Assembly: GCF_000524195.1 (NCBI RefSeq)
Contig: NW_020170388.1
Location: 1,633,262 to 1,697,261 of the forward strand
DNA length: 64,000 nt
Source: Echinococcus granulosus
Taxonomy: Eukaryota > Platyhelminthes > Cestoda > Cyclophyllidea > Taeniidae
Reading direction: 5' to 3'
Shown one piece after another: positions 1-11,409 of the stretch. Both the position numbers and the translations under genes were made by a program. A model generated the notes under the pieces. The model was given only the letters and a program-made list of their open reading frames with translations. It searched no databases and was not told where the DNA came from. Numbering within the stretch: position 1 is the stretch's first letter; each line of letters opens with the position of its first letter.

Positions 1-1065
1 GGTCATCTGAGTGCAAGAAAGTATCAGAAATGGAGGCTTCTCTAGTCGATTTACATCCCTTCCAACTAACTTTAGCAATGTAATGGGTACTTTTGACTAA
101 TTTTGGTGCGGTTAATCTTTTTTTGGAATAATATTTTTCGTTAGGTACCAGACTTATGTAACCAAGGACTTGATTTGTCAATGATAACACAAGCCTTCTG
201 TCGATAGTTGCCAAGATTTCATCGGGACCTTAGTGTCAGATGGTTGAAGAGTTCTAGTGTTATCCCTGGATGTGTGTGCAATCCCCAGGTGTCTACAGGC
301 AATTGCTAAAATAGTATGGAATGTCTGGAGGCGGGGAATACTGACATCTGGGGATATAGCTGCTGCCTGTGGTCGTTATACAGGGTTTCTACGGTTGTTT
401 GCGGATAGCAGTTGGCGTTATTAGAACAACTGAACGACTTAAAAATTCTTGGGTACCAAAAGAGCTCTAATTTTACGAGAATTGACTTCATTTTGCTTAG
501 GTTATTGCCATTTTCGTGTACCGTGGGGATTTTGTTGTCGCACGGGTGGCTAGGTTGCAAAAGTTTTTTTTTGCCTTGAAATAATGTCAGTTAGTGATTC
601 TGCCTAAGTGTGTCAACAAAAGTCGCCTTCCTTTCAATCGACTCTTCAAGGTGTCAGCTCTTTTAAACAACGACCAGCCGTTACATTCCATCGGAGCATG
701 GATGCATGTGAAATGGGGAGGTTTGAGTATCATACCCTCTCCTTTCGTGGTAGGGATGAGTCAGTGTAATCCCGAAACATAGTAGATACCTTTCACAATC
801 GCGTGAAAGAGCCGGTAATGTTGATTTAACCACACGGCTTGGAGTGCGTAACGCAGCAGACCTAACAGCTAATGGACGTTGAGAAATGATAAAACTCTAT
901 CGTAATTTCGTTGCCTTCGGTCTTGTCTGGTCTGTGGATAAACATAGCCTTGCCGATCAAATGATTAAACTAATGGCTCAAAAAACTACGAGGGAATAGT
1001 TAAGAATCTTTGGATGTGGGGAAGACTCGAGTTTCCCTGTGAATAATAAACGCTTCTACCCGCAG

Positions 1066-4000
1066 GGCGCCTGTGTTTTTGCGAGCGGTTCGCCCTTCGG
1101 TGAGGTGACGATGAATGTGGGTGGACAGGTCAAGACCTTCAAGCCGGGCCAGTGCAACAACTCATACATCTTCCCCGGTGTCGGTCTCGCTATTACCGCT
1201 TGCAAGTTACGTCCCATCCCAGATGAATGTTTTGCCGTAGCCGCTGATGTAAGTTGTTTGGTCTAAATGTGGTGTACTTATGTGGAATGCGGTATTCCAC
1301 TCCTCACTAATAATCGTGATGTGCCTTAGGTCACAGTTCGGTTGACCAATGGTAGCGGAAGCGGGTTTCCGTCCCCTAATCGTTCTTTTATTTAGACAGT
1401 GATTTTCTAGTTTACATTGGTATTCAGTCGGATATTTTATTGCTCTGTTTGAATGCGGCTAGCCTTATCTTACCTGAAGTTAACCTTAATTGTTCCAAAT
1501 ATCTTTAACAACTCAATTTTTGATGAACTGCTTACTTTCGTGTACTGGAGTTGTGCGACTATATGGGATTGAATTTCGTTTAACTGTAACATTAGCTCTA
1601 TTGCTAAATGAAAATTTAATATCATGCATGATTCATGGGGGATTACTCGACCTTTTAATGCCCCCAATTTTGTTAGCCTGCATTTATGAAGGAATACGGG
1701 AGCTCAGTGTTTAATCCAAGTTCTTGTCAAGACCGATGGAAATGAGGTGGACTTTTTTTAAATAATTAGTATTTTAGTTATCTGTATTATGGCAATTGGA
1801 TGATAGATTACTGGTAAAATCGCCTACAACACACGTCCTTTTGGCTCCATCCGACGTAATTTGATTCAATGTAAGATAGGTGATAGGATTCGCAGTAAAG
1901 TAAAACAGGTTGTCCACTTGTTCTACTTACGTCTATTTTGCCAAAAATTTGAACAAACACTTATAAAATCCTTGTATTTGGGTGCAACTGAATGCCGAAT
2001 AACGTTCCCTGTCCCGTATTTAGTGATTGTTAACTGGGGTGTAATTTCATTTTTTGCAAAAGTGCAGCGTACTGGGCTATAATTACTCCGAAGAAATAGA
2101 GGGAATCTCGCAGTTGATTTTTATCCCCTAACTTTTGATATTATTTATTCGCATTGATGTAACAAATGGCTTGTTAAATTAATGAAAAGTTTTTCAATGT
2201 TACAATATGTACGGTAAAATTTTTGTTAAGGCTATGCTGAGTTGAAAGAATCTCTTTAAGGTCGAAGTTTGCAAGTGTCGGAACAGTTTTCTAGGTTAAC
2301 ACAACAAGGCCATGGTGGCTTTCGGCCCTTTTTCACATTTTAGATTTGTGCATTTTTTGAACTGACATGTCAATTAAAAAAAAAACGCAGGTTACACTTG
2401 CGTTCACCTGCACACAAATGAATTAATGTAGAAATACGGGTTAGGTGATTCTTACCTAGTGGCTGGGAATCGTCGTGCATATTTTTCTGAAGCCTTCTCC
2501 ATTTTCAAAGCACTTGCACGAACCCTCATTCTGCCTGGCCGCTCCATAGGGCGACTTGCTTTCGGTATTCATGGATGTCAGGGCTTTTTGTTCGGTTGAT
2601 TCCAACCATAGGGCCGGTATTTCGTCTTTGCAGTTAGTTTTGGAATTTTTCACTGGAAAGAAGATCAACAATTGACCTTCATTTTACTGTTTCTAGTAGC
2701 AGTTGTCAATTTTTTCTAGCTGTTTTGCATCAGGAAGTGACAACCTACTGTTTCGCAGTATGCGTCTTCCTTTCACATTTGACGGCAGTTGATCATTCAA
2801 ATTCACTCATTTTCCGTGTTTATTACCCGAGCCTGAACTCGTGTGTGTTGTAGCTTAATCCTGATGACTTTGTTGAATGAGGTGGACTTAAGGTCATCCG
2901 TTTTTTTCGCATTAAATTGGTAAAATAGACGCTTAATATCTCCCAAGTCTATGCCTAGTATAAATTCTACAAACTTTCTTTAGTCGGAAAGGCTATTTAA
3001 CCACTGCCAGTTCCGTCCTATGGGGTGCCTTGTGATAAATGACCTTGAAAATGAGCTGCTCCTGAGCATCTCCCTTACCTATTTTATTCCCTTACTTTCG
3101 TCGCATTTATCGCTGCGCCCTAAGGCACAGTTCTGATAAGCATTCTCCTAAATTGTGAAAGCTGCCACGGCGATCCTCAGTTTAATAAATTTGTGTTTAT
3201 TCTTGCCGTATACAGGGAACCAAAAGGCCAATTGCTTTGTCCTTGTCTAGTATATCAACGCTTTTTAATTATAGGTCTTATTATTGATGCCTGGTATGTT
3301 ATTCTTTCGCATTCCTAGCTGTTCTTTTTCTCCAAAAGTGCATCCCTACTATTCTAAACGTGGATTAACGGCCGACACTTTGTTCCATTGTTACACTCAG
3401 TAATCGAAATCCAAGCAACTTGATGCCATTTATGATACCTAACACGGTGTCGAAAATTTAGTTTTCTAGGCTGCATTTGACACTTGTTCCTGGAATAAGC
3501 TGAATCCTGAGATTCTTGATGATCGAGACGGCGCAATATCCCATTGCCTGTTACGGAAGTTAGCGGATCAGTTCCCTCCTACCAAAGCACTTAGAATTCG
3601 GGTCTCGGATCTAGAGGGTGACTCGCGTTTTTCGAATCTTGCCACCACAGGCCGCAGTCATATCGTTCTGCCAGTTGGATGATTTCATTCCTGATCGGTT
3701 GTGAAAGTTACAACTGTCTATTTTGTTACTGAGGCCTCTTCATTTCTAAGTTATGGCTTTCGAGATAACAAAACCGTTTTGCGTTTAATGATTGGCGCAA
3801 AATCTCTGTAGCTTCTCACCATAAGTCGAATCGTGACTTGTTTGTTTAGCTGGAGCGTCTGTGGAGATGTTAAGGTTTTTGCAGAACGCGTGTGCACTTA
3901 TAATCTCCTTGTTTAATTAATAGTTAACAGTTTAGTTTTCGTTGTTGTAGTGCTTGGCAGAGCAGGTGAAAGAAGAGGATCTTGCGTTGGGACGAGTATT

Positions 4001-4211
4001 CCCACCCCTTAGCCAAATCCGTCCTGTCTCGCTGGCGATAGCGCATCGAGTCGCGGAGTTCGCCTACGAAGAAGACGTGGCGCATCTTATTCCAAAACCC
4101 GAAAATCTCGTGGCCTACATTCAAGATCAAATGTACGTGCCCAAATACGACTCCGCACTGCCCGATTTTTACGATTGGCCTGAGGAGGCTATCCGCAAGC
4201 CTCTCGAATAG
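1066..4211 (+). CDS. Malic enzyme, C-terminal two exons (partial)
   Basis: This is the 3' end of a malic enzyme, which oxidatively decarboxylates malate to pyruvate with reduction of NAD(P). The two exons seen are 1066-1248 and 3951-4211 (stop TAG), both phase 0, giving 147 residues. The first carries the family signature FASGSPF followed by PGQCNNSYIFPG, part of the nucleotide-binding half. The second carries RVFPPLSQIR and ends with QMYVPKYDSALPDFYDWPEE, matching the animal malic enzyme C-terminus. The 2.7 kb intron starts GTAAGT and ends TTGTAG. Upstream exons lie beyond the left edge, since I find no further family motif in 1-1065. NADP-dependent cytosolic and mitochondrial forms cannot be told apart from this part alone. 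In helminths malic enzyme often feeds mitochondrial malate dismutation, which is family knowledge and not visible here. Confidence 0.93.
1249..3950 (+). other. Long AT-rich intron of malic enzyme
   Basis: This is the 2.7 kb intron between the two malic enzyme exons, with donor GTAAGT and an acceptor after a T-rich stretch ending in TAG. It is AT-rich with many stops in all frames. The short ORFs inside it show no recognisable protein and no splice-bounded coding pattern. Nothing else can be supported here. Confidence 0.8.
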
Positions 4212-4374
4212 GATAACTTTCTTTGTTTCTAAAATGTTTTCGTTCTATCACTTATCGGTAGTACAATCAACAATGTTGATGTCCTAGCTATTGCTGTTCT
4301 CTCACCTCCTTCTATAAGTGGCCTTTTATACTACCTCCTTCACCCACCCATTCTCTGCTCTGCACTTTCTGCAA

Positions 4375-4380
4375 AATAAA
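4375..4380 (+). terminator. Polyadenylation signal for malic enzyme
   Basis: A canonical AATAAA lies about 165 nt downstream of the malic enzyme stop codon, in a T- and C-rich 3' UTR-like stretch. It is the first such hexamer after the stop, so it is the likely cleavage and polyadenylation signal. Confidence 0.55.
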
Positions 4381-4439
4381 ACACCGGCAACTTTTGCCAT
4401 GTTTGATGTTATATACCGTGTTTTGCACCAACCTGTCGG

Positions 4440-5830
4440 GGAAGAGGGCTGATGAACTTCGGCTGGCTGCTCCGCATTGATGTTAGCACTGGAATGTGTG
4501 GCTCGGTTTAGGAGGATTATAATGAGACAATATTAATAAATGCCAAGGCAAGATGGAAGTCAGGTTGATTTTCATGTTGGCTTCACCACTGAGGGGCACA
4601 GGTCTGCTGGAGTACCGATTTCACAGCATTGCCGTTTTGACAGCTCCAGACACGTAATGGGTAGGCTGAATCGAAGCTGGCTGTCCTGCGTGGGTTTTAC
4701 GATTGGTGAATTGTGCAACAAGGGGGTTGATGCCCGAGTACGACGGCCCCTCGGTTTCCGCAGTTTGGGGTTTCTTATTAACAGCCGGCTCGGAAGGCTA
4801 CTCCTGTAGACTCCCGAATCTTCTGTACATTAGTGGGCCATCTCTCTGCGCGAAAAGAATTAAGAGATGGAGCAATTTCGCCTCCACTTTTCGAGTAGTT
4901 GCATGCCATCAAACCAAATGACAAGTGACTGGTGACAGGGTGAAATAAATAAGGGATGTTAGATTCATGAAGTACCATTACCATTGGCTAAGGATATGCA
5001 CCCGGGAAAGCTACTGTCCAAGCTTGACCTGTACGAAGTGCATGAATCGCCCACGGGGCACTGTTGGTGGAGCGACAAGCCGACAACTGTCTTGAATTCT
5101 GTGGCTGCGGACAAAATCTTAGCGCGACAGTCAAAAGACTTCAGCCATGGATGGCGAGTCTGAAAACTCTTACCAAAAGGGGTAAGAAGGGCGTCCACCT
5201 TTGGCAATTGCCCTAATCCCGTGGGCTGTATGTAGCCTGTCCAAAACTGAGGCGACACAAGACTTGAACTAGCTAAAGTTTTTTTTTTTTTAAAACCTGT
5301 CTGCGGTGACTACATGCTGATGCTATTTATGTGGACAAGCAACACCCTCTCAACGCACCTACTCTTTGAATGGAATCCAGGCAGATGGCAGAGCGGCACT
5401 GAAGTGTGAATAAAGTGGCGAGGAGGAATAGATACGAAATAGTGGCCCCTTGAAACTATTTTAAATCATGTGCTTTAATAATTAACTCAGATTCTAACCT
5501 AATTCACATCTGACTAGCGACGGGCACACGGGATGCCTTCGTTGCAGAGTATCTTTCGGTCCTGAGGATTGGGGTGCCATTACAATTCCTGCCCCCCAGT
5601 AGATTTTACAAGCAGTCCGCTGTGATGGTCGACGCAGAAGATTGACCACAGGAGCGTCTGGAACGGTTTGATTTGTTATTCTAACTAAGCGTGCTCTAAG
5701 AAAGATTGCACTTCGGTCAATGCATGTTGCACTTCTGCTCTGCGGCATGGCCTTTTAGCAGTAAAGGCCAGTGTGCCGCTTTAAGGTCGCACCTCTGGCC
5801 AACTTGATCATGGCACACAGTCTGTTGTTT
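4440..5830. repeat. GC-richer non-coding spacer, possible decayed mobile element
   Basis: This spacer between malic enzyme and CCAR1 is clearly GC-richer than the flanking introns, yet all frames are broken. The longest ATG frame, 4540-4809, resembles no known family. It holds a 13-T run at 5279-5291 and an imperfect hairpin at 5742-5779. The composition suggests an old transposable-element remnant, but I could not find paired terminal repeats or a coding domain, so the element class is unknown. Confidence 0.3.
5742..5779. repeat. Imperfect inverted repeat (hairpin)
   Basis: The left arm GCGGCATGGCCTTT (5742-5755) pairs with AAAGGCCA (5763-5770) and TGCCGC (5774-5779). This leaves a 7-nt loop and a 3-nt bulge (GTG) on the right arm. 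It could be the tip of a foldback element or a structured transcript end. Nothing nearby identifies it further. Confidence 0.5.
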
Positions 5831-6156
5831 TATTTTCCTAACCATTAGGCGTTTTAGGATTGCGATTAACTGCAATTTGATTTCAACTATTCGATCAAAT
5901 TGAGTTAGTATATGTTGAGTTGACGGCGGAGGAGGTAATCACATTCCGCTTCCGAACTAACCCGGAGGTGATGTGCTCGGTAACACCATTATTGTCAAGG
6001 GACTGGAAGAGTGATTTGTGCATCAGCAGCTTCAACTTATCCATTAAGTACAACTCAATACCTTTAAATGTCAGTTCAAAAATTTAAAAACAAGATTAAA
6101 ATAAATTAAAATATTATTGGGGTCTTTAATGCATACTTTATTCCTTGGTAAACTCA

Positions 6157-6229
6157 GGACGATGAACGAACTGATCTGATACTTGTTTAAATTCCTCGGG
6201 CGTCGGTTTCAATACTTCGTTTGGCTAAT
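6157..6229 (+). promoter_or_regulatory. Putative 5' UTR and splice acceptor of CCAR1
   Basis: A T-rich tract ends in AACTCAG at 6156, making an acceptor-like site 73 nt before the CCAR1 ATG. It may take a spliced leader or an upstream 5' UTR exon. A five-codon upstream ORF (ATG at about 6161, TGA) lies inside the proposed leader. No TATA box or other core promoter element is recognisable. Confidence 0.3.
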
Positions 6230-9200
6230 ATGGCTGGCCGCAGTTGGGGACGAAATGGTAATTTCATTTTGGCGTATACATTTATGCACTTTATAAGGTC
6301 CCGGGTATAGTGTTGGTGGGGGGTATATGGGTCCGAGTGCACCTGCGATGGGTGCCAACATGGGCTATTATGTTAATCCCATGGACAGGCGGCCCATCTA
6401 CACAAATAATCCAATGGGAAAGCCATATAGTGGTGCAGGTTACCGAGATGATGCCTACAGACGTCCGCGTGACGATTATCGCGGCGGCAAGCGTCCAAGA
6501 GGTAGAAGTCCGGTTAGTGACAGGCGATCCCACGGCCATGACACCTACCAACGCAAAGACAGCAGATCTGGTAGGAGGCCTCAATATACCGGTCGCTACG
6601 AGGTGAAATTCCCCAAACTTCCACTTACTTTAATGTCTGCGACGGTTCCCGAACTCAAGCTTATGCACTACAATCTTAATATTCCCGCCGATTTTTCCAA
6701 GGCTTGTTTCACGTGGCAGGAAGCGTTCCCGTTGCACGAGCCGATGCGGATCGCCACTAAATCGGATGTATACGTAGGTTTCATACTTGAGTGTTTATTA
6801 CCTCTGCTGCCCAGATTTTGCACAAGGATGTGGAGACACACTTTGTTCATCCGACTAACGCTCTGAACGTTCCGGATGCGGATTACTCGTATTCGGTTCG
6901 TGTAATGCCGGTTGCTTCACCTGAGCTAGGCGATTTGTATAAACAAACCTTCCGTGCTGCTGATGAGAAGGTTGACTCTGAAAAGATCCCGGCTATTAAG
7001 AATATACACTTTTTAGTCGGTGGAAAGTCGAAAAGTGAGACACTGGCCATCGGAGGTCCCTGGTCACCCAGTCTGGATGGCCCAGATCCGGATAGCAATT
7101 CGCAAACGCTCATTAACACAGCTATTAGGACTTTCAAGGGGTTTACTGGCGTAGATCTATCATCTGTAACCGAGTGGTAAGGACACTTATTGGGACATCT
7201 CGCTCTTTTCTTTGAAGGGTGCGCTTCCTCGAGATTCGCTACTATCGGGCTGCTGCCACAAAAGCTCCTACGATGACCGAGGAGGAGGAGGAGCGCGAGA
7301 TCAGCGAGGACAAGCAGGAAGTTGTCGTCTTCTTCATTCCCGACATTTCCCATCTTGTGCCGTCTGAGGAAGAGTGGGAAAAGACAAAAAAGATGTACAC
7401 GGACGCTTTTCAAAAGCTGTTTGAGTCTCCGGAATCGGAGAGGGCGGAAGAACCTACCAAATCTGAGCAACCTGTCTCTGAGCCGATGGAGACTGCTCAG
7501 GTCTCTGAGTCAGTCTTAGACGAAAGTCAAGAGAGCTCCCACGCTGAGCGTGCTGAAGGAGAACCAACTCACTATTCAAAACTGGATATCAATAGCATGA
7601 AGGTTGGTGTTTGATTAGTACAACCATAACTAGCTGCTAATAGGTGACGGAGCTGAGGGCTGAGTTGAGTGCTCGCAATCTTGACTGCAAGGGGGTTAAA
7701 GCTAGCCTTGTGTGCCGCCTACAGAATGCGCTTGATGATGAGAGGAAGGCTGAGATGACCGAATTGAAACATGCTGAAACTCCGGCGCCGGAGGAACCCA
7801 CAAAGGTGGCGGGTAAGTGTGGTACTTTGCGTTTTTTCCCCAATACGGTGGCTGCCCCGAAAATCGTGCGTATTTTCTACTTGATGATTAATCAGTTACG
7901 TGGAATCGGGGTCGTTGTGGAAAGGCGATTGCTTGGAGAGAGCACTGCCGGTTAATGCCTTCCCTTTTTGCTTGTTACTGCAGCCGAAGATGCGCCGTCT
8001 AGTCTGGCTGAAGCCTCTGGGCAGCCAAAGGAAGAACATCAGCATCAGCAACATCTGTCGAAGGATATGTCAGAAAAAGAACGTCGTCGCTTGGAGCGCC
8101 TCTATCGGTTGGGCGATAAGCCGGCTATCCTTGTTCACCCTAACAGGGCAGCGCGTGGTGGTCGTTTCGATTGTCACCGCGTCTCACTTCATTCTCTCCT
8201 CAACTACCAGGGTGAGGAGCAGAAGGAGCTCAACTTTGAAGTGTCTCTGTTTGCGGAGCAATTCCATACTATGATGCAGCGTGACTGCGCTTTCACTATC
8301 TTCAAGGCCATCTACTCTGCCCCCGAAAAGGATGGAAAGTACGAGGCAACTTATTGTGCTACACTACTACTAGTAGTTGAGCGTACTCGCAGTGTCAAAA
8401 GAAGGGCTTCGTTTTCGGGGGGGAGGTGAAGGGAAAAGCGAGGAAGGATAGGGTGGTAGATCTCCCCGTTGCCGGTTGTTCATATCTGTTTCTTCATTTG
8501 CTGTTTTCTTTCCGTGAAGGTCCGATCAAAATGGTCACGATGAGCCGGATCCCAAACGTCGACGTGACGACGACTATGAGGAGTTGTCTCCAGCAGGTGA
8601 TGACGAGGAATCAAGCAAGCAAAGAAAGATGCGCCGCACTGTTGACTTCGATCTACTCTTCGCTTTTACCTTCTTCGACCTCGGTCACGCCGGGTTTATT
8701 CGTGATCACGATCTGACTACTATCCTGCATCTTCTTAATCTGGGTTACTCCAAGGCCCAGATGAAAAAACTCGTCTCCAAGGTGTCGCATCGCGAAAATG
8801 TTCGATTCAGGAACTTAACTGATCGCGCTGTTGTTGAAGGAGATCCCAACGACGTTGCGACATTAAAGCTGAATTCTTGTGATCCTGAGTTCGTTCGTGA
8901 TCTTGCTGCTGGGAATGATCTTCTCTTCGGTGGCGAAAAACCACAAGGCGCTTCGAAGTAAGCTTTCGGTTGCTACTTCCTTAACAAGCATCCTTTTTAG
9001 AATAATTGTCGCTTCTTCGGCTGGTGGTGAGGAGCTTCTCAAGCGCGTTGAAGCGGCTGAAGAAAACAAAAAGTCCATGGAATTCCAATTCTTCCAGATT
9101 AAGGAAGAACTCGAGAGGACCCGATCCCGTCTGAACGTCTGTAAAGACTTCGAAGATCGCCTCAAGAAAGAGAATCGTGAATTCCAAGAAAAGCTGCGTG

Positions 9201-9520
9201 AAGAGCAACGGGCAAGTCGAGACAATAAGAGCCTTGTTGCGACCTACAACTACCTGTTGAGACATTCGCGAGAACTCTTGACGAGCGTAGTGAGTGAAAT
9301 CGACAAGCAGTTCGAGAAGGAGAAGGTCAAGCGTGAGACTGAAAAGGCGGCGGCTGAAGTAGAGAAGGCGAAACGTGAATCTCTTGATGGGACGGACTTG
9401 TCTGGAAAATCGTTGAAGGATGAAGCTTGTGCTTCTGTTGCAACCGATGATGACGCGGGCTCGAGAGGTGCACAGAAGAATGAAGATAAATCGGAGTGGG
9501 AGGTAGTTGATCAAGTGTAA
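6230..9520 (+). CDS. CCAR1: Cell division cycle and apoptosis regulator (CCAR1/DBC1 family)
   Basis: Nuclear transcription and splicing co-regulator of the CCAR1/CCAR2 family. Eight exons join in phase to a 910-residue protein: 6230-6257, 6298-6773, 6815-7176, 7218-7602, 7644-7812, 7984-8338, 8520-8957 and 9001-9520 (TAA). Residues 1-105 are Gly/Met/Arg-rich with an RS/RG stretch. Next comes the conserved block with LNIPADF and FTWQEAFPL, then the inactive Nudix-like DBC1 domain (about 170-290) with AIGGPWSPSLDGPDP and GFTGVDLS. A SAP helix pair (MKVTELRAEL, about 410-445) follows, then LVHPN and FDCHRVSL with VSLFAEQF, a degenerate EF-hand (about 631-685, loop without calcium ligands) and a C-terminal coiled coil (about 750-860). 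The ATG is chosen because the 40-nt intron after nine codons joins in phase. Animal CCAR1 has an S1-like domain before the RS region, and none is seen here. Whether it is orthologous to CCAR1 or to the CCAR1/2 ancestor is open. Confidence 0.93.
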
Positions 9521-11386
9521 GCAGTCAATACGCTTGCGCGTTCTACTCGTGTTTCCCCTGTACCAAGTCGATGTCGTCCCATTATCGAGCTCCTTTGCGT
9601 TTTGCATTTCCTATTAATCATCCCGCTACTACCCCGCTGCCCTTGTAATGCGTACAACGACCATAATGGCCCCATTTTTTATCAGTTTTCCCAAATTCAT
9701 AAACGATTTTGCGACGAGACTGTTGTCGGTGCGTTTGTGCGCCGAATGGGTCAAACAATTTTGGTTTCCGAGTGCTGTGGGCCACTGCGTCCTCGTGATG
9801 TTTGCTACGGTGCCGGCTCGGTGTGTGGACTAAACTGGTGCCTAAGGTATTGTGCGCGCGGGCACTCTTTCGGAAACTACATGTTCCCTAGTGATTTTCC
9901 ACACAGACAGATGTGGGTGTTGCAGCATGCCGCTTTTTGTGATCGGCACGGGTTTAGCCCGCAAGGACCAACTTGGAACCTGTTACTCAGGTTTTGGCTT
10001 GCCCACTTTGAGGTCAGTGGGGCGGTTACCTGTTGCGATGCTTGGGGATTGTAGTATTTCAGCCGTGGCGGGGGGGTGGTGGTGTAGCTGCTGCGGTCTA
10101 GGCAGTCTGGCGGTAGTGGTAGTCTAACTTTTGGTTCGAGGCGGCCCTGGAGCCAAAGTAGAGATGCCGGTTTATGGACGTCGAGGTGTGGCTGTGGATT
10201 GTGCAGTTGGAAGGCGGTATCGCACCGTGCCGAGGGGATTGCGGGAGGAGGGAGGTACGGCCTTGTGCAAGTCTGAGGGTATAGGGGTAGTATAAACAGC
10301 TTGAGTAAAGTTGAGGCCGTCTCAGTTGGTACGTGCATGTTAAAGCTCTTAGAGGCACGCAGTCTGTAGAACTTCCTGATGATCGTTTTCAGGCGTAGGT
10401 CAAAACATTCGCATGTCCGGTGCGATACTTGGTCGTTTGACTCTCGGTTTGGAACGCGCCACTTAAAAAGCTAAGACATTTTTCCTTCGCTGGCAGTCTG
10501 CCCTCCGGACCATGCCAGCACCCCCGAGACAATTTGTAAGGCCGCAATAAATGTTCAGCCCGAGAATTATGTATTCCTTGGACATGAGGAAGTCTCGAGG
10601 AGCTGCAGTATGCATACCGGTATGCCAGTTGGTATTTACTAAGTGCAGATTAGTTTAAAGCCGAACAAGATCTCACAAAAGAGCAAAAATAAGTAATCTT
10701 ATCTTATTTGCGCCAAGAGCTGATTTTGAAAATAAGCAAGTCGGCCGATATTTCTGGGAAACCGTCCCTTGAATGCTCGTATCAAAGCAATCATTAGATG
10801 TTTTAGGTTCATACAATCAGAATAACTTATAGTTCTGATATAAAAAATCTGGTACTATTTGAAGTCACTGTAATTGCATACCATTTGGGAAATCACATCA
10901 AACCCGATGTAGTGAATAAAAAGTGACAAAACTTTATTTAGTTTTAAGTTTTTAAAAAACTCACTAAATACTGCGATTCATGGCAAGTTGGATTGTTTTA
11001 ACATATCGGGAGTTGGACAGCCCTTCAAATCGACGAAACTGAACATAGGGTGTTTTCGGCAGTGAGGGTGGGCGCCATTCATCTGCCTTTCTATGTGCTT
11101 CGTTGTTTTGAAACCATTCTTGAAGTTAAAAGTTTGATTTGCTTAGTGTGTCTTTGTAGCTTTGTGTAGTAATTTCGAGTGTGGATGCATCAGTAGCTCC
11201 GTAGGAATCCCGCGTCTCATTATGGCACGGCATTTATTTGCTATATCATCGCTATTTATTATCGGAGCATTGGGTTTCTTGTTAAGTACTATGAATCGGT
11301 GCCGTTTCTTCAGCGCCGTACTGTTACCAACTTGATTAGAAACAATGTTGTTATATACCTTGCTTTAGTCGTTTGATATCTTTTAG
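9521..11386 (+). other. CCAR1 3' UTR and CCAR1-BUB1 spacer
   Basis: No supportable gene lies here. About 9600-10340 is GC-richer, with overlapping open frames on both strands and a G-rich patch near 10070-10125. None of the translations resembles a family or shows splice-bounded coding. From about 10550 it becomes AT-rich. A perfect 14-nt palindrome, GCATACCGGTATGC, sits at 10612-10625. Confidence 0.6.
10546..10551 (+). terminator. Possible polyadenylation signal for CCAR1
   Basis: AATAAA lies about 1 kb after the CCAR1 stop codon, and I saw no canonical hexamer closer to the stop. If used, it implies a long 3' UTR. A variant signal nearer the stop remains possible. Confidence 0.3.
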
Positions 11387-11409
11387 GCATCCAACGTTTT
11401 TAACGTTAA
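11387..11409 (+). promoter_or_regulatory. Splice acceptor and 23-nt leader before the BUB1 start
   Basis: A T-rich tract ending TCTTTTAG (AG at 11385-11386) lies 23 nt before the BUB1 ATG. Two in-frame TAA codons separate the acceptor from the ATG, so the reading frame cannot continue upstream through this exon. The site fits a spliced-leader trans-splice acceptor or the 3' end of a 5' UTR intron. Confidence 0.45.

Noticed and set aside
4440..5830. A miniature LTR element (TRIM-like), known from tapeworms
   Set aside because: No paired terminal repeats, primer-binding site or target-site duplication could be found by eye.
6291..7470. Minus-strand and alternative-frame ORFs over CCAR1
   Set aside because: They are shadows of the CCAR1 exons, whose frame is fixed by domain motifs and by phase.
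9602..10358. Overlapping open frames on both strands after CCAR1
   Set aside because: Translations look random (Cys/Trp or Pro/Ser-rich), show no domains, and arise from local GC-rich composition in the 3' UTR or spacer.
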